From Rhizobium acidisoli (GTDB lineage: Bacteria > Pseudomonadota > Alphaproteobacteria > Rhizobiales > Rhizobiaceae): a DNA stretch of 64,000 nt. The first letter of the stretch is position 1. Each line of letters opens with the position of its first letter. Location: contig NZ_CP034998.1 in NCBI RefSeq assembly GCF_002531755.2, forward strand, positions 3,162,001 to 3,226,000, read 5' to 3'. Shown piece by piece: positions 27,934 through 37,155 of this stretch. The notes beneath the pieces are model-generated. The model made no database searches. It saw nothing but the letters and a program-made list of their open reading frames with translations, and was not told the DNA's origin. The position numbers were made by a program, and so were the translations under genes.

Positions 27934-28843
27934 GCCGGCCCTGCCCCGCGACATCGTTCTGCTCGTCGACGACTCGCCCGAAGCGCTCGGCTTCCTGACC
28001 GACGCGCTCGAACAATCCGGCTTCTCCGTGCTGATCGCCACATCGGGCGCGGCAGCCCTTGGCATCGTCGAGCGCATCACACCTGATCTCATCCTGCTCG
28101 ACGCCGTCATGCCCGCCATGGATGGCTTCGAGACCTGCCGCAAGCTGAAGGCAAATGCGGCGGTGGCGCAGGTGCCCGTCATCTTCATGACCGGCCTGAC
28201 CGAGACCGAGCATGTCGTGCACGCGCTGGAATCCGGCGGCGTCGACTATCTCGCCAAGCCGATCAATATCGACGAGCTGCGCGCCCGCATCCGTGTCCAT
28301 CTGCGCAATGCCCGCTCGGCGCAAAGCGCCCGCGTGGCGCTCGACGCGGCCGGCCGCCATCTGCTGGCGGTCAAGGGCGACGGCGCAATCCATTGGTCGA
28401 CGCCGCAGGCAACACGGCTGGTCAATGCCGCCATGGGCAGCGACGAGGGCATGGAAATCGTCGTCCGCCATATCGCCGGCTGGATGCGCGAGCGTGCAGC
28501 CGCCGTGCGCGACGGCATCATCTCCATCGCCCATGCCGGCCAGGCGGCACTGCAGCTTGCTTTTCTCGGCGCGATCGGCCCGGATGAATATCTCTTCCGC
28601 CTGACCGCCGCCAATCAGCGCAGCGACGACGAGATGCTGCGCCAGCGCTTCTCGCTCACCCAGCGCGAATCCGAAGTGCTGCTCTGGATCGCCAAGGGCA
28701 AGGCCAACCGCGACATCGGCGAAATATTGGGACTGTCGGCGCGCACGGTGAACAAGCACCTCGAACAGATCTACGTGAAGCTCGGCGTCGAGAACCGGGC
28801 ATCGGCCGCCGTCAAGGCCACGCATGTACTGCACGAGATGTGA
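27926..28843 (+). CDS. LuxR-type response regulator paired with the NCS1-kinase
   Basis: A 305-residue regulator. Receiver domain in residues 9-125 with IVLLVDDSPEALGFL, the phospho-acceptor in LILLDAVMPAMDGF, MTGLTETE and the conserved lysine in YLAKPINID. A middle region of about 100 residues without known motif (AGRHLLAVKGDGAIHW, then MGSDEGMEIVVRHIAG) leads to a LuxR/GerE helix-turn-helix (LTQRESEVLLWIAKGKANRD, LSARTVNKHLEQIY). The start is TTG at 27926, with AAGGTGG six bases upstream, and it overlaps the kinase gene by eight bases, so expression is coupled. It should be the DNA-binding output of the sensor. Confidence 0.92.
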   Translation: MAEPALPRDIVLLVDDSPEALGFLTDALEQSGFSVLIATSGAAALGIVERITPDLILLDAVMPAMDGFETCRKLKANAAVAQVPVIFMTGLTETEHVVHALESGGVDYLAKPINIDELRARIRVHLRNARSAQSARVALDAAGRHLLAVKGDGAIHWSTPQATRLVNAAMGSDEGMEIVVRHIAGWMRERAAAVRDGIISIAHAGQAALQLAFLGAIGPDEYLFRLTAANQRSDDEMLRQRFSLTQRESEVLLWIAKGKANRDIGEILGLSARTVNKHLEQIYVKLGVENRASAAVKATHVLHEM

Positions 28844-28965
28844 GGGATATTGGGCGGCATCGCCACCGGGATTGCCGAGGACCTTCGTGAGGGCCGGCAA
28901 TTGACGGAAATCGTCGGCGCCAGATAAGCGGCACGGAGACGGACGGAAATTCAGTTCCCCACAGA

Positions 28966-28995
28966 ACGAAAGAAGCCCGGCCAAAACCGGGCTTC
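28966..28995 (-). terminator. Terminator after braC
   Basis: Nine-pair hairpin GAAGCCCGG / CCGGGCTTC (28972-28980 and 28987-28995), followed on the minus strand by TTTCGTT, 34 bases after the braC stop. It also separates braC from the convergent response-regulator gene. Confidence 0.8.
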
Positions 28996-29028
28996 CATCA
29001 GATCATGGTACCAATAAGCAAGCTAAGC

Positions 29029-30153
29029 TTACTTAGTCTCCTGCGGCACGTAGGTGTACTTGCCGTCTGCGCCCTTCTTCCATTCGTACATGATGTAACC
29101 AGGAATCTTCGGGTCACCCTTTTCGTCGAACGAAATGTCGCCGAGAACCGTCGTGAACGGGCCCTTTTCCTTCATGGCCGTGGCGACGGCTTCAGGATCG
29201 ACCGAACCGGCAGCCTTGGCGGCACCGGCGATCGCCTGCATCGCAGCGTAGGAATAAAGCGTGTAGGCTTCCGGGTTGAAACCGGCAGCCTTGAACTTTT
29301 CGACGAGTTCCTTGTTGGCCGGGTTCAGTGTCGGATCAGGACCGAAGGTGTTCAGGGTGCCGGCAACGGCGTCGCCAGCGATCGAGGCCAGTTCGTTCGA
29401 AACGATACCATCGCCCGAAACCAGCGTTGCCTTCAGGCCCTGATCGGCGGCCTGACGGATGATGAGACCGGCTTCGGTGTGCAGACCGCCCCAATAGATG
29501 ATCGAGACGCCGGCTTCCTTCATCTTGGCGATGAGGGCCGAGAAGTCCTTGTCGCCGACGTTGATGCCTTCGTACATGACTTCCGTCAGGCCGGCAGCAT
29601 TCATCGCCTTCTTGGTTTCGTCGGCAAGACCCTGACCGTAAGGTGTCTTGTCGTGAACGACGGCGATCTTGGCGTCCTTGAAGTGATCGGCAAGATACTT
29701 GCCGGCGATGGCGCCCTGCTGGTCGTCACGGCCGCAGGTACGGAACGTGTTCCAGAGACCGCGTTCCGTAAACTTCGGGTTCGTAGCAGCCGGAGTGATT
29801 TCGAGGATGCCGTTTTCGGCATAGACTTCCGAAGCCGGGATCGAAACGCCCGAGTTGAAGTGGCCGATGACGAACTTGACGCCGTCGGCAACGAATTTAT
29901 TGGCGACCGAAATGCCCTGCTTCGGGTCGGAGACGTCGTCGCCGAGCTCGAGCTTGATCTGCTCGCCATTGATGCCGCCAGCCGCGTTGATATCGGCGGC
30001 CGCCTGCTCGGCGCCCTTCTGGAGCTGAGCGCCGAACGCAGCGTTCGGGCCGGTCAGCGGACCAGCGACAGCGATGAGAACGTCGGCCCATGCGTTGCCG
30101 CTGAAGGCGACCATCGCCGTCAGAGCCACCGCCGACAGAAGAGACTTCTTCAT
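29029..30153 (-). CDS. braC: Branched-chain amino acid ABC transporter substrate-binding protein BraC
   Basis: A 374-residue periplasmic binding protein (LivJ/BraC). Signal peptide [20 protein letters not shown] ending at WA-DV, then [58 protein letters not shown], the ligand-binding [15 protein letters not shown] and the Cys in [11 protein letters not shown]. In R. leguminosarum the bra operon order is braD-E-F-G with braC last, and that is what is seen here, which supports the name. Binds leucine, isoleucine, valine and probably other amino acids. It is preceded by a small membrane-protein gene and has about 120 bases of its own leader. Confidence 0.95.
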   Translation of the reverse strand: MKKSLLSAVALTAMVAFSGNAWADVLIAVAGPLTGPNAAFGAQLQKGAEQAAADINAAGGINGEQIKLELGDDVSDPKQGISVANKFVADGVKFVIGHFNSGVSIPASEVYAENGILEITPAATNPKFTERGLWNTFRTCGRDDQQGAIAGKYLADHFKDAKIAVVHDKTPYGQGLADETKKAMNAAGLTEVMYEGINVGDKDFSALIAKMKEAGVSIIYWGGLHTEAGLIIRQAADQGLKATLVSGDGIVSNELASIAGDAVAGTLNTFGPDPTLNPANKELVEKFKAAGFNPEAYTLYSYAAMQAIAGAAKAAGSVDPEAVATAMKEKGPFTTVLGDISFDEKGDPKIPGYIMYEWKKGADGKYTYVPQETK

Positions 30154-30273
30154 ATTGTTACTCCCAATTTTTGGGCGGGTTCCGGTCCAAGGCCCAGCGC
30201 ACTACCCACCATTGACTGCGCCAGGAAAGCTGTTCCACTCTGAAGGCAATTCATGCCTAGTTTCAACGGACTG

Positions 30274-30627
30274 TCAATGTTTGTCCTTCCACGAAAACGC
30301 GGAAGTTTTTTCGTACAGCCAGTAATAGTTGTTGACCATCTGATTGGTGCGGCGAAAGCGGAAGCCGGCGGTCGAGAAGACCAGCAGCGTCACGAAATCG
30401 ATGCCGTAGAAGAGAGCGCTGAGCATCGGCCCATCGAACAGGGCGTGATGCAGGAACTGCATCGCCCAGGCGAGCAGGAAAGTGTAGACAACTGTCAGCG
30501 GATAGTCGCTCCAGCCTTCGGCAACCGCCTTGCCGGCGCGCCAGGCCGTCCAGAAGCCGATCAGCACGACGATCGCGCGGATGATCAAGCGGGCACCGGT
30601 ATCGCTTTCGAAGAAAAGTCCCTGCAT
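30274..30627 (-). CDS. Small membrane protein of the bra operon (DUF6867 type)
   Basis: A 117-residue protein with three or four hydrophobic segments (LIIRAIVVLIGFWTAWRAG, VYTFLLAWAMQFLHHALF, YGIDFVTLLVFSTAGFRF) and an aromatic, charged tail NNYYWLYEKTSAFSWKDKH. No catalytic motif. It resembles a family of uncharacterised proteins kept in liv/bra operons of alphaproteobacteria, which I recall as DUF6867; the label should be checked. It lies 19 bases after braG and 120 bases before braC on the same strand, suggesting an accessory role in amino acid transport. Confidence 0.75.
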   Translation of the reverse strand: MQGLFFESDTGARLIIRAIVVLIGFWTAWRAGKAVAEGWSDYPLTVVYTFLLAWAMQFLHHALFDGPMLSALFYGIDFVTLLVFSTAGFRFRRTNQMVNNYYWLYEKTSAFSWKDKH

Positions 30628-30646
30628 GTTAAACTCTCCCTTCGAG

Positions 30647-31390
30647 CTAGTGTCTTCCGCCTTCGAGATAGGCGGCGCGGACCTCAGGATTGGCGAGCAG
30701 TTCCTTGCCGGAGCCGCTCATCGTCACCTTGCCGTTCACCATCACGTAAGCGCGGTGCGAAAGCCTCAGCGCAGCGAACGCGTTCTGCTCGACGAGGAAA
30801 ACGGTGAGGCCTTCCTGTTCGTTGAGCTTGCGGATCGCCTCGAAGATGCCCTTGACGATCAGGGGCGCAAGGCCGAGCGAGGGTTCGTCGAGCAACAGTA
30901 GCTTCGGCCGCGCCATCAGCGCACGGCCGATCGACAGCATCTGCTGCTCGCCGCCCGAAAGCGTGCCGCCGCGCTGGGCGTGGCGTTCCTTGAGGCGCGG
31001 GAAGAGCGTGAAGATCTTCTCAACGTCTTCAGCGAAGTATTTGAGATTGTCGAGGCCGGCGCCCATCTGGAGATTTTCCAGAACCGTCATGCGCGGGAAG
31101 ATGCGGCGTCCCTCAGGCGACTGCGCTATGCGCAGACGGGCGATTTCGTGGGTCGGCATGCGGGTGATGTCGCGGCCCTCGAAGACGACCGAGCCGGTCC
31201 GGGCCTGCGGGCTGCCGCAGATCGTCATCATCAGCGTCGACTTGCCGGCGCCGTTGGCGCCGATCAGGCTGACGATCTCGCCCTTGTTGACGTGGACATC
31301 GATGCCGGCCAGCGCACGAATATTGCCATAATAGGTTTCGACGCCCTTCACCTGAAGGAGCGCTTGATCCGTCATTACTTCATCGCCCAT
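30647..31390 (-). CDS. braG: Branched-chain amino acid ABC transporter ATPase BraG (LivF)
   Basis: A 247-residue ATPase. Walker A LIGANGAGKST, Q-loop IAQSPEGRRIFPRMTV, signature LSGGEQQMLSIGRALM, Walker B KLLLLDEPSLGLAPLIV and LVEQNAFAALRLS are LivF features. GAAGGAGG lies nine bases before the ATG at 31390, and that ATG overlaps the braF stop in TGATG, giving coupled translation. An ATG five codons inside has a weaker site. Confidence 0.96.
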   Translation of the reverse strand: MGDEVMTDQALLQVKGVETYYGNIRALAGIDVHVNKGEIVSLIGANGAGKSTLMMTICGSPQARTGSVVFEGRDITRMPTHEIARLRIAQSPEGRRIFPRMTVLENLQMGAGLDNLKYFAEDVEKIFTLFPRLKERHAQRGGTLSGGEQQMLSIGRALMARPKLLLLDEPSLGLAPLIVKGIFEAIRKLNEQEGLTVFLVEQNAFAALRLSHRAYVMVNGKVTMSGSGKELLANPEVRAAYLEGGRH

Positions 31391-32265
31391 CAGTTTGCGC
31401 CTCCTTCGAGCTGCTCGACGGTTGCGATCACCTCTTCCACTTCCTCATCCTCGACACCGAGATAGGCCGCGATGACCTTCGGATCGTTCTTCACGTGATC
31501 CGGCGTGCCATCGGAAATCTTCTGGCCGTATTCGAGCACGACGACGTGGTCGGAGATTTCCATGACCACCGACATGTCATGCTCGATAAGCAGGATAGAT
31601 GTTCCGGTTTCGGCACGAATGCTCTGTAGCAGCGCATTGAGGGTCGCCGATTCCCGCGGGTTCAAGCCGGCGGCCGGTTCGTCCAGGCAAAGCAGCTCGG
31701 GGCCGGTGCACATGGCGCGGGCGATCTCGAGACGCCGCTGGGCGCCGTAGGGCAGATCGCCTGCCGGATCGTCGGCGCGGTCGATCAGATCGGCCTTTTC
31801 TAGCCAATGGCGCGCCAGCTCGATCGATGCGGCCGCCTCCCGTTTGTAGGGACCGATGCCGACGAGGCCGAGGATCGTATAACCTGACGCCTTCATCAGC
31901 TTGTTGTGCTGGGCGACGAGCAGGTTTTCGAGAACCGTCAGGCCGGAGAACAGCCGGATGTTCTGGAAGGTGCGCGCCACCTTGGCTTCTTTGGTGATGC
32001 GAAAGTCCGGCAGACGCTCGAGCAGGTACTGCTTGCCGCTTTTCTGGTTAAGCGTGATCATGCCCATCGTCGGCTTGTAGAAGCCAGTGATGCAGTTGAA
32101 GACGGTGGTCTTGCCGGCGCCGTTCGGCCCGATCAGCGCGGTGATATCGCCGCGCTTGGCTTCGAAGGAGAAGTCGTTGATGGCCATCAGGCCGCCGAAC
32201 TTCATCGACAGGTGTTCGACCTTGAGAAGCGTATCGCTGGACATGGTGTTGGTGACGAGGCTCAT
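31390..32265 (-). CDS. braF: Branched-chain amino acid ABC transporter ATPase BraF (LivG)
   Basis: A 291-residue LivG-type ATPase: LSMKFGGLMAINDFSFEAKR, Walker A LIGPNGAGKTT, KVARTFQNIRLFSGLTVLEN with the Q-loop, the LivG-specific insertion before the signature, LPYGAQRRLEIARAMCTGPE, Walker B LLCLDEPAAGLNPRES and LLIEHDMSVVMEISD. The ATG at 32265 overlaps the braE stop as TGATG and has GGAGG ten bases upstream. An acidic C-terminus (EDEEVEEVIATVEQLEGG) is slightly longer than in E. coli LivG. Confidence 0.96.
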   Translation of the reverse strand: MSLVTNTMSSDTLLKVEHLSMKFGGLMAINDFSFEAKRGDITALIGPNGAGKTTVFNCITGFYKPTMGMITLNQKSGKQYLLERLPDFRITKEAKVARTFQNIRLFSGLTVLENLLVAQHNKLMKASGYTILGLVGIGPYKREAAASIELARHWLEKADLIDRADDPAGDLPYGAQRRLEIARAMCTGPELLCLDEPAAGLNPRESATLNALLQSIRAETGTSILLIEHDMSVVMEISDHVVVLEYGQKISDGTPDHVKNDPKVIAAYLGVEDEEVEEVIATVEQLEGGAN

Positions 32266-33656
32266 CAACCATGGCCCTCCTTGATGAAGCTTCCGGAAAT
32301 TGCCTTGCGCGCCTTGAGGAAGGCGGTCGGTTCACGCGAACCGACGAAACCGCGCGGCTTGAACAGCATGACCACGACCATGGCGAGGCCGAAGATCAGC
32401 ATGCGGTACAACTCTGGCGTGAACGTCGGCCCGAAAATCACTTTCAGGAAGTCCATTTCGCGCAGCAGCTCGGTTCCGCCGACCATGACGATTGCGGCGA
32501 TCGCAATCCCGGTTAGAGAACCCATGCCGCCGAGGACGACGATGGCGAGGATCACAGCCGATTCCAAGAAGACGAAAGATTCCGGCGAAACGAAACCCTG
32601 ACGGGCAGCAAAAAAGGAGCCGGCGAAACCGGCAAACATCGCTCCCGTCGCAAAGGCCGTGAGCTTGGTCGTCACCGTATTGATGCCGAGCGAGCGGCAG
32701 GCGATCTCGTCTTCGCGCAGCGCTTCCCAGGCGCGCCCGATCGGCATGCGGCGCAGCTGGATGGTCACGTAGGCGGTCAGCATGCAGAGCGCCAGAATGA
32801 GGTAAAAAAGGAAGATCTTGTAGTAAGCCGAGGACATCGACAGGTGAAAGAGCTTGGCGAAGCCGCCGGCCGTCGCGTCGAAGGGAATGCCGAAAAGCGT
32901 CACCTTGGGAATGCTCGAGATACCGAAAGTCCCCTTGGTGACATCCGTCCAGTTGATGAGCACAAGGCGGATGATTTCGCCGAATGCGAGCGTCACGATG
33001 GCAAGGTAGTCGCCGCGCAGGCGCAGCACCGGAAAGCCGAGAATAACGCCCCAAAGTGCGGCGAAAATGCCGGAGAGCGGGAGGAGAACCCAGAAGGACA
33101 GGCCGAAATGGCTCGAAAGCAGCGCATAGGAATAGGCGCCGACTGCATAGAAAGCGACATAACCGAGATCGAGAAGACCGGCGAGGCCGACGACGATGTT
33201 CAGCCCCCAGGCAAGCATCACATAGATCAAGATCTGGATGCCGAAATTGTCGACATATGTCAGCGACCCCTGCGGACCTTTGATCGCCACCACCACCATG
33301 GGATAAAGCAGCAGCGCGATCAGCGCGATCTTTAGGAAATGCCGGTGGAAGAAGCTCTTCTCGGTTGAGATGGCGAGTTCGCCCTGTCTCGCCTTTGCCA
33401 GCTTGCGGCTGTCGAGATGTGGCCGCAGGAAAACCACCGTGGCGAAGCGGCCGATCGCGGCGACAGCGACGAAGACCGCAAGCAGCCCCCAGCGCTGGAC
33501 GATGATCAACTCGTTATTGATGTTCTGGTCGGTCTTGAGGCCGACATAGAGAACGAACATGCCGAACGACAGGACGGCGGCGAAAAGGGCTTCGGTAAGG
33601 CCTTTACGGACAAGTCCGGTATCGGGCTTGCCTGCAGAATTTTCAATGTTTGCCAT
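32265..33656 (-). CDS. braE: Branched-chain amino acid ABC transporter permease BraE (LivM)
   Basis: A 463-residue inner-membrane permease of the LivM type. The N-terminal 110 residues contain two extra helices; the core carries [60 protein letters not shown], the EAA-like loop [20 protein letters not shown] and [19 protein letters not shown] segments ([20 protein letters not shown]). It begins five bases after the braD stop and overlaps braF by one base. Confidence 0.96.
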   Translation of the reverse strand: MANIENSAGKPDTGLVRKGLTEALFAAVLSFGMFVLYVGLKTDQNINNELIIVQRWGLLAVFVAVAAIGRFATVVFLRPHLDSRKLAKARQGELAISTEKSFFHRHFLKIALIALLLYPMVVVAIKGPQGSLTYVDNFGIQILIYVMLAWGLNIVVGLAGLLDLGYVAFYAVGAYSYALLSSHFGLSFWVLLPLSGIFAALWGVILGFPVLRLRGDYLAIVTLAFGEIIRLVLINWTDVTKGTFGISSIPKVTLFGIPFDATAGGFAKLFHLSMSSAYYKIFLFYLILALCMLTAYVTIQLRRMPIGRAWEALREDEIACRSLGINTVTTKLTAFATGAMFAGFAGSFFAARQGFVSPESFVFLESAVILAIVVLGGMGSLTGIAIAAIVMVGGTELLREMDFLKVIFGPTFTPELYRMLIFGLAMVVVMLFKPRGFVGSREPTAFLKARKAISGSFIKEGHG

Positions 33657-33660
33657 GACG

Positions 33661-34563
33661 TTATACCTTCTCGACTTCCGGCCGTCCGAGGATACCCGTC
33701 GGCTTGAAGATCAGCACGAAAGCGAGGATGGCGAAGGTCGCGACATCCTTGTACGCGATGGTGAAATAGGCCGACCACAGCGATTCGATCAGGCCGATCA
33801 TCAATCCACCAAGAACCGCGCCCGGCAATGAGCCGATGCCGCCGAGAACGGCTGCCGTAAATGCCTTGACACCCGGCGTGAAGCCGTCGGCGAACGAAGC
33901 AACGCCATAATACATCAGATACATCGTGCCGGCGACGGCAGCCAGCGCCGCACCCATGACGAAGGTGATGGAAATCGTCTGGTCGACATTGACGCCGAGC
34001 AGCGCCGCCATCTTGCGGTCCTGCTCCGTGGCGCGCTGGGCGCGGCCAAGTGCTGTACGATTGACGATATACCAAAAGACGGCGAGCAGCACGACCGTAA
34101 TCAGGATGATGACGATCTGTTTCAGCGACACCGAGATGTTGCCGAACTGATAGACTGAGCTGATCATCGGCGGGATCGGCTTGTTGCGCGGACCCTGCGT
34201 CACCTGGATGAAATTGGACAGCACGATCGACATGCCGATCGCGGTGATCAGCGGCGCGAGGCGGAAAGAACCGCGCAGCGGGCGGTATGCGATGCGCTCG
34301 ATCGTCCAATTCCACAAACTCGTCATCAGCATCGCTACGACAAGCATCGCCAGCAGCAGAACTGCCACGGGGAGACCTGCGAAGATGGATGTGAGGACGA
34401 GAAAGACGATAAGAGCGGCGAAACCACCGAGCATGAAGATATCGCCATGGGCGAAATTGATCATGCCGATAATGCCGTAAACCATCGTATAGCCAATAGC
34501 CACAAGGCCATAGATGGATCCGAGCGTCAGCCCGTTGAAGAGCTGCTGGACGAAATACTCCAT
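33661..34563 (-). CDS. braD: Branched-chain amino acid ABC transporter permease BraD (LivH)
   Basis: A 300-residue LivH-type permease: [59 protein letters not shown] (EAA loop) and [20 protein letters not shown]. The ATG at 34563 has AGGGGAAAA nine bases upstream; codons further upstream are open but add no known domain. It is the first gene of the bra operon; the promoter must lie in the 540-base gap upstream, which contains an inverted repeat at 34696-34715. Confidence 0.96.
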   Translation of the reverse strand: MEYFVQQLFNGLTLGSIYGLVAIGYTMVYGIIGMINFAHGDIFMLGGFAALIVFLVLTSIFAGLPVAVLLLAMLVVAMLMTSLWNWTIERIAYRPLRGSFRLAPLITAIGMSIVLSNFIQVTQGPRNKPIPPMISSVYQFGNISVSLKQIVIILITVVLLAVFWYIVNRTALGRAQRATEQDRKMAALLGVNVDQTISITFVMGAALAAVAGTMYLMYYGVASFADGFTPGVKAFTAAVLGGIGSLPGAVLGGLMIGLIESLWSAYFTIAYKDVATFAILAFVLIFKPTGILGRPEVEKV

Positions 34564-35100
34564 ATGTCGTTTTCCCCTGGATGCGAACCGCACGGGCTGC
34601 ATCTCTTTTTGGTTCTTTGGTTCCCCGTTTCAGAGAACCTCATAGGCCGAATGCATACCGGTTTCGGTGGAAATGTGAAGACAAAAAGGATTTACTCCGA
34701 CAAATTCTTGTCGGAACAGGCCTAAGTGGCGCATTTTGAACCAAAATCCACAGAAAATCGGCAAAGAAAGGCCTATTTTTGATCAGAAACTGCCACTGAG
34801 TTAACGGTTCGGAGATTTGGTCGGCGATTTCCTTTGCCCGCTTGGCGCGTAAGCTATTCCATAGAATTGGAAGATGGCGCAAATTCACACCCTAACCCCA
34901 CCAATTTTGCGAATACCATTTCAGATCAGGATGCCCCTTCTTCGTCTGACAAGGCTGAAAACTTATGGTAGCTTCATGACACTGCGTTAGGGGATGCAGA
35001 GCGCGATGGGAAACACCATATCGAGGATCTGGTGACAGGGATGGTTTGCGGACGAGCGACAGTGGGGCGCTCGGCCCGCGTGGCGAACGGCAAAAGGACA
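34564..35100. other. Divergent intergenic region between braD and pssB
   Basis: About 540 bases without a supportable gene, A+T-rich in the half nearer braD. It should hold both the bra promoter (minus) and the pssB promoter (plus). Besides the inverted repeat annotated separately, a seven-base AGGCCTA occurs twice (near 34718 and 34769). Confidence 0.55.
34696..34715. repeat. Perfect inverted repeat upstream of braD
   Basis: TCCGACAA (34696-34703) and TTGTCGGA (34708-34715) with a four-base spacer, about 133 bases before the braD start. The spacing fits either a dimeric repressor operator or a leader hairpin; no T-run follows on either strand. Confidence 0.6.
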
Positions 35101-35898
35101 ATGCTGAGGACATTTGAAAGGGCGGCCCTCGAAGCCGGCAAGGCCATTATTACGGTCCTGCGCGAAGGCTTCCCCGTCGCCATGAAAGCGGATGCAAGTC
35201 CGGTCACGGTCGCCGACGAGGAGGCAGAACGCATCATCCTCGCGCATCTCGCCAGAGATTATCCTGAAATACCGGTCGTGGCGGAGGAATCGGTAGCCGC
35301 CGGAAAAGTGCCCGACATCGCCGGCCGCGGCTTCTTCCTGGTCGATCCTCTCGACGGCACGCGCGAATTCGTCGACGGACGGCAGGAATTCACCGTCAAC
35401 ATCGCTTATATAGAGAACGGCGCCCCGCTGGCCGGCATCGTCTACGCCCCGGCACTCGGTCTTGCCTTCTTGGGCGAACGCGGCCACGCCGAAAGGCTCG
35501 TGGTCACCGACGATTTCACCGTCGGTGCACGCAGTGCAATTACCGTGCGCGAACAGCCGGACGACAGGCTGGCGCTCGCCAGCCTCCGTCACAACAGCCC
35601 CGAGACTGGAAGCTTCCTCGCCCACCACGCAATCTCCAAATGCACCAATATCGGCTCCTCGCTGAAATTCTGCCTGCTGGCCGAAGGCAAGGCCGACGTC
35701 TATCCGCGCTTCACCCGCACGATGGAATGGGACACGGCGGCGGGCGATGCGGTGCTGCGCGCCGCCGGCGGCTCGACGGTGACGCTCGACGGAGCGCCGC
35801 TGACCTATGGCAAGACGGGTGCTGCAGCCGATTTCGACTTCGCCAATCCGAACTTCATCTCCTGGGGCGGCACGAAACGCGTGCTTGAACCGGCGTAG
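35101..35898 (+). CDS. pssB: Inositol monophosphatase-family protein PssB (CysQ-like)
   Basis: A 265-residue Mg-dependent phosphatase. Metal and phosphate motifs are all present: EES (PVVAEESVAAG), VDPLDGTREFVDG, and WDTAAGDAVLRAAGG. The family includes 3'(2'),5'-bisphosphate nucleotidase CysQ and inositol monophosphatase. In R. leguminosarum pssB is exactly such a gene, lies just upstream of pssA and influences exopolysaccharide production; the same arrangement here is the reason for the name. ATG at 35101 begins the conserved protein (MLRTFERAALEAGKAII); AAAGGAC is close to it. An in-frame GTG at 35032 would add 23 residues without family similarity. Confidence 0.85.
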   Translation: MLRTFERAALEAGKAIITVLREGFPVAMKADASPVTVADEEAERIILAHLARDYPEIPVVAEESVAAGKVPDIAGRGFFLVDPLDGTREFVDGRQEFTVNIAYIENGAPLAGIVYAPALGLAFLGERGHAERLVVTDDFTVGARSAITVREQPDDRLALASLRHNSPETGSFLAHHAISKCTNIGSSLKFCLLAEGKADVYPRFTRTMEWDTAAGDAVLRAAGGSTVTLDGAPLTYGKTGAAADFDFANPNFISWGGTKRVLEPA

Positions 35899-36429
35899 CC
35901 CATCCCCTGCATCCCCGAACTCGCCGCTATCCACGCGACCGGGCCTCGGCGGCCGGTCTAAGAGTGATTCGCAAACGGCCGGTGATTCTCGGTTTGAACC
36001 CCGTTTTTCCGTTTTCCCGCGCCGGATCGTTACCCGTCTCGCCTTGATTTTGTCATATTGTGACACAGTTTGGGAACGATCGAGCGTCCCAGCCAGAAAA
36101 ATTTCATGCCGGAACTCGTTAACAATACCGCCGGACGAGGGTCGGTCGCGTGCCGAAACAACACGTCCGACCACCCCCGGAAGCCCTCGCCAAAGGCCTA
36201 AAAACCTTGACGAAATTCCAATTATTAACGAAATATCATGAGGTTGCCTCAACTTAACGCAGATGCGAAAGATTTATTGCGATGCGATATTTCTCTGGAC
36301 ACCATTACACAATTGTCGCATTTTTCCGTTTTAGTAGGGTTACCAAGACCTGAGTGCAGCCCTGGTGACAGGGTAAACCATTGATCGCCTATTGCCGCCG
36401 CACCCCTCGAAGACAACAGAGTACGATCC
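35899..36429. other. pssB-pssA intergenic region with regulatory signals
   Basis: 531 bases, no gene. It becomes A+T-rich towards pssA. A symmetric TGTCA-N5-TGACA lies at 36051-36065 and an ACACAATTGT palindrome near 36300. R. leguminosarum pssA is known for a long, complex control region (RosR/MucR-type and others); which site here binds what is not shown by the sequence. Confidence 0.6.
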
Positions 36430-37155
36430 TTGAGCATCACGGAACTAAACAACAGCATTTCGACTGAGTCCTTTAGGCCGAGCCGCCGCCAGCAGCCGAG
36501 CCTGAAGATCCAGACCCCCGTTATCCATAGCGACGCGTCCCAGGCGTCGTGGGTGGATCTTACCCTGAAGCGGGCGTTCGACATCGTTTCGTCGTTGAGC
36601 GCCCTCCTCGTCCTTGCGCCTTTCCTTCTGTTCGTCGCATTGCTGATCAAGCTCGACAGCCCGGGACCGGTGCTCTTCAAGCAGACCCGCTGGGGCAAGA
36701 ACTGCAAGACCATCAAGGTCTACAAGTTCCGCTCGATGCGCACGGATCTCTGCGATGTCTCGGGTGTTGCCCAGACGGTGAAGAACGACCCGCGCATCAC
36801 CCGCGTCGGTGCCATCCTGCGCCGCACTAATGTCGATGAGCTGCCGCAGCTGCTGAACGTGCTTATGGGCCACATGTCCGTCGTCGGTCCGCGCTGCCAT
36901 GCAATCGGCATGCGCGCCGGCGGCATGCTCTACGAAGAGCTTGTCCCGGAATACCATCAGCGCCACGCCATGCGCCCCGGCATGACGGGCCTTGCCCAGA
37001 TGCGCGGCCTGCGCGGCCCGACCGATCGTCCGGCCAAGGCACGTGCCCGCATTGTGAGCGATCTCTACTACGTCGGAAATTTTTCGATCGGGATGGATAT
37101 CCGCATCATTGCCGGCACCGTCGTGTCCGAGCTGACCCGCGGAAAAGGCTTCTAA
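36430..37155 (+). CDS. pssA: Exopolysaccharide initiating sugar-phosphate transferase PssA
   Basis: A 241-residue membrane enzyme that transfers the first sugar phosphate (glucose in R. leguminosarum) to undecaprenyl phosphate to start each acidic exopolysaccharide repeat. One membrane helix (FDIVSSLSALLVLAPFLLFV) is followed by the bacterial sugar transferase domain: DSPGPVLFKQTRWGKN, KVYKFRSMRTD, RRTNVDELPQLLNVLMGHMS, VVGPRCHA, RPGMTGLAQMRGLRGPTD and a C-terminal DLYYVGNFSIGMDI. The start appears to be TTG at 36430; no ATG occurs before the domain. It stands alone, with pssB upstream, as in R. leguminosarum where it is unlinked from the main pss cluster. Confidence 0.87.
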   Translation: MSITELNNSISTESFRPSRRQQPSLKIQTPVIHSDASQASWVDLTLKRAFDIVSSLSALLVLAPFLLFVALLIKLDSPGPVLFKQTRWGKNCKTIKVYKFRSMRTDLCDVSGVAQTVKNDPRITRVGAILRRTNVDELPQLLNVLMGHMSVVGPRCHAIGMRAGGMLYEELVPEYHQRHAMRPGMTGLAQMRGLRGPTDRPAKARARIVSDLYYVGNFSIGMDIRIIAGTVVSELTRGKGF

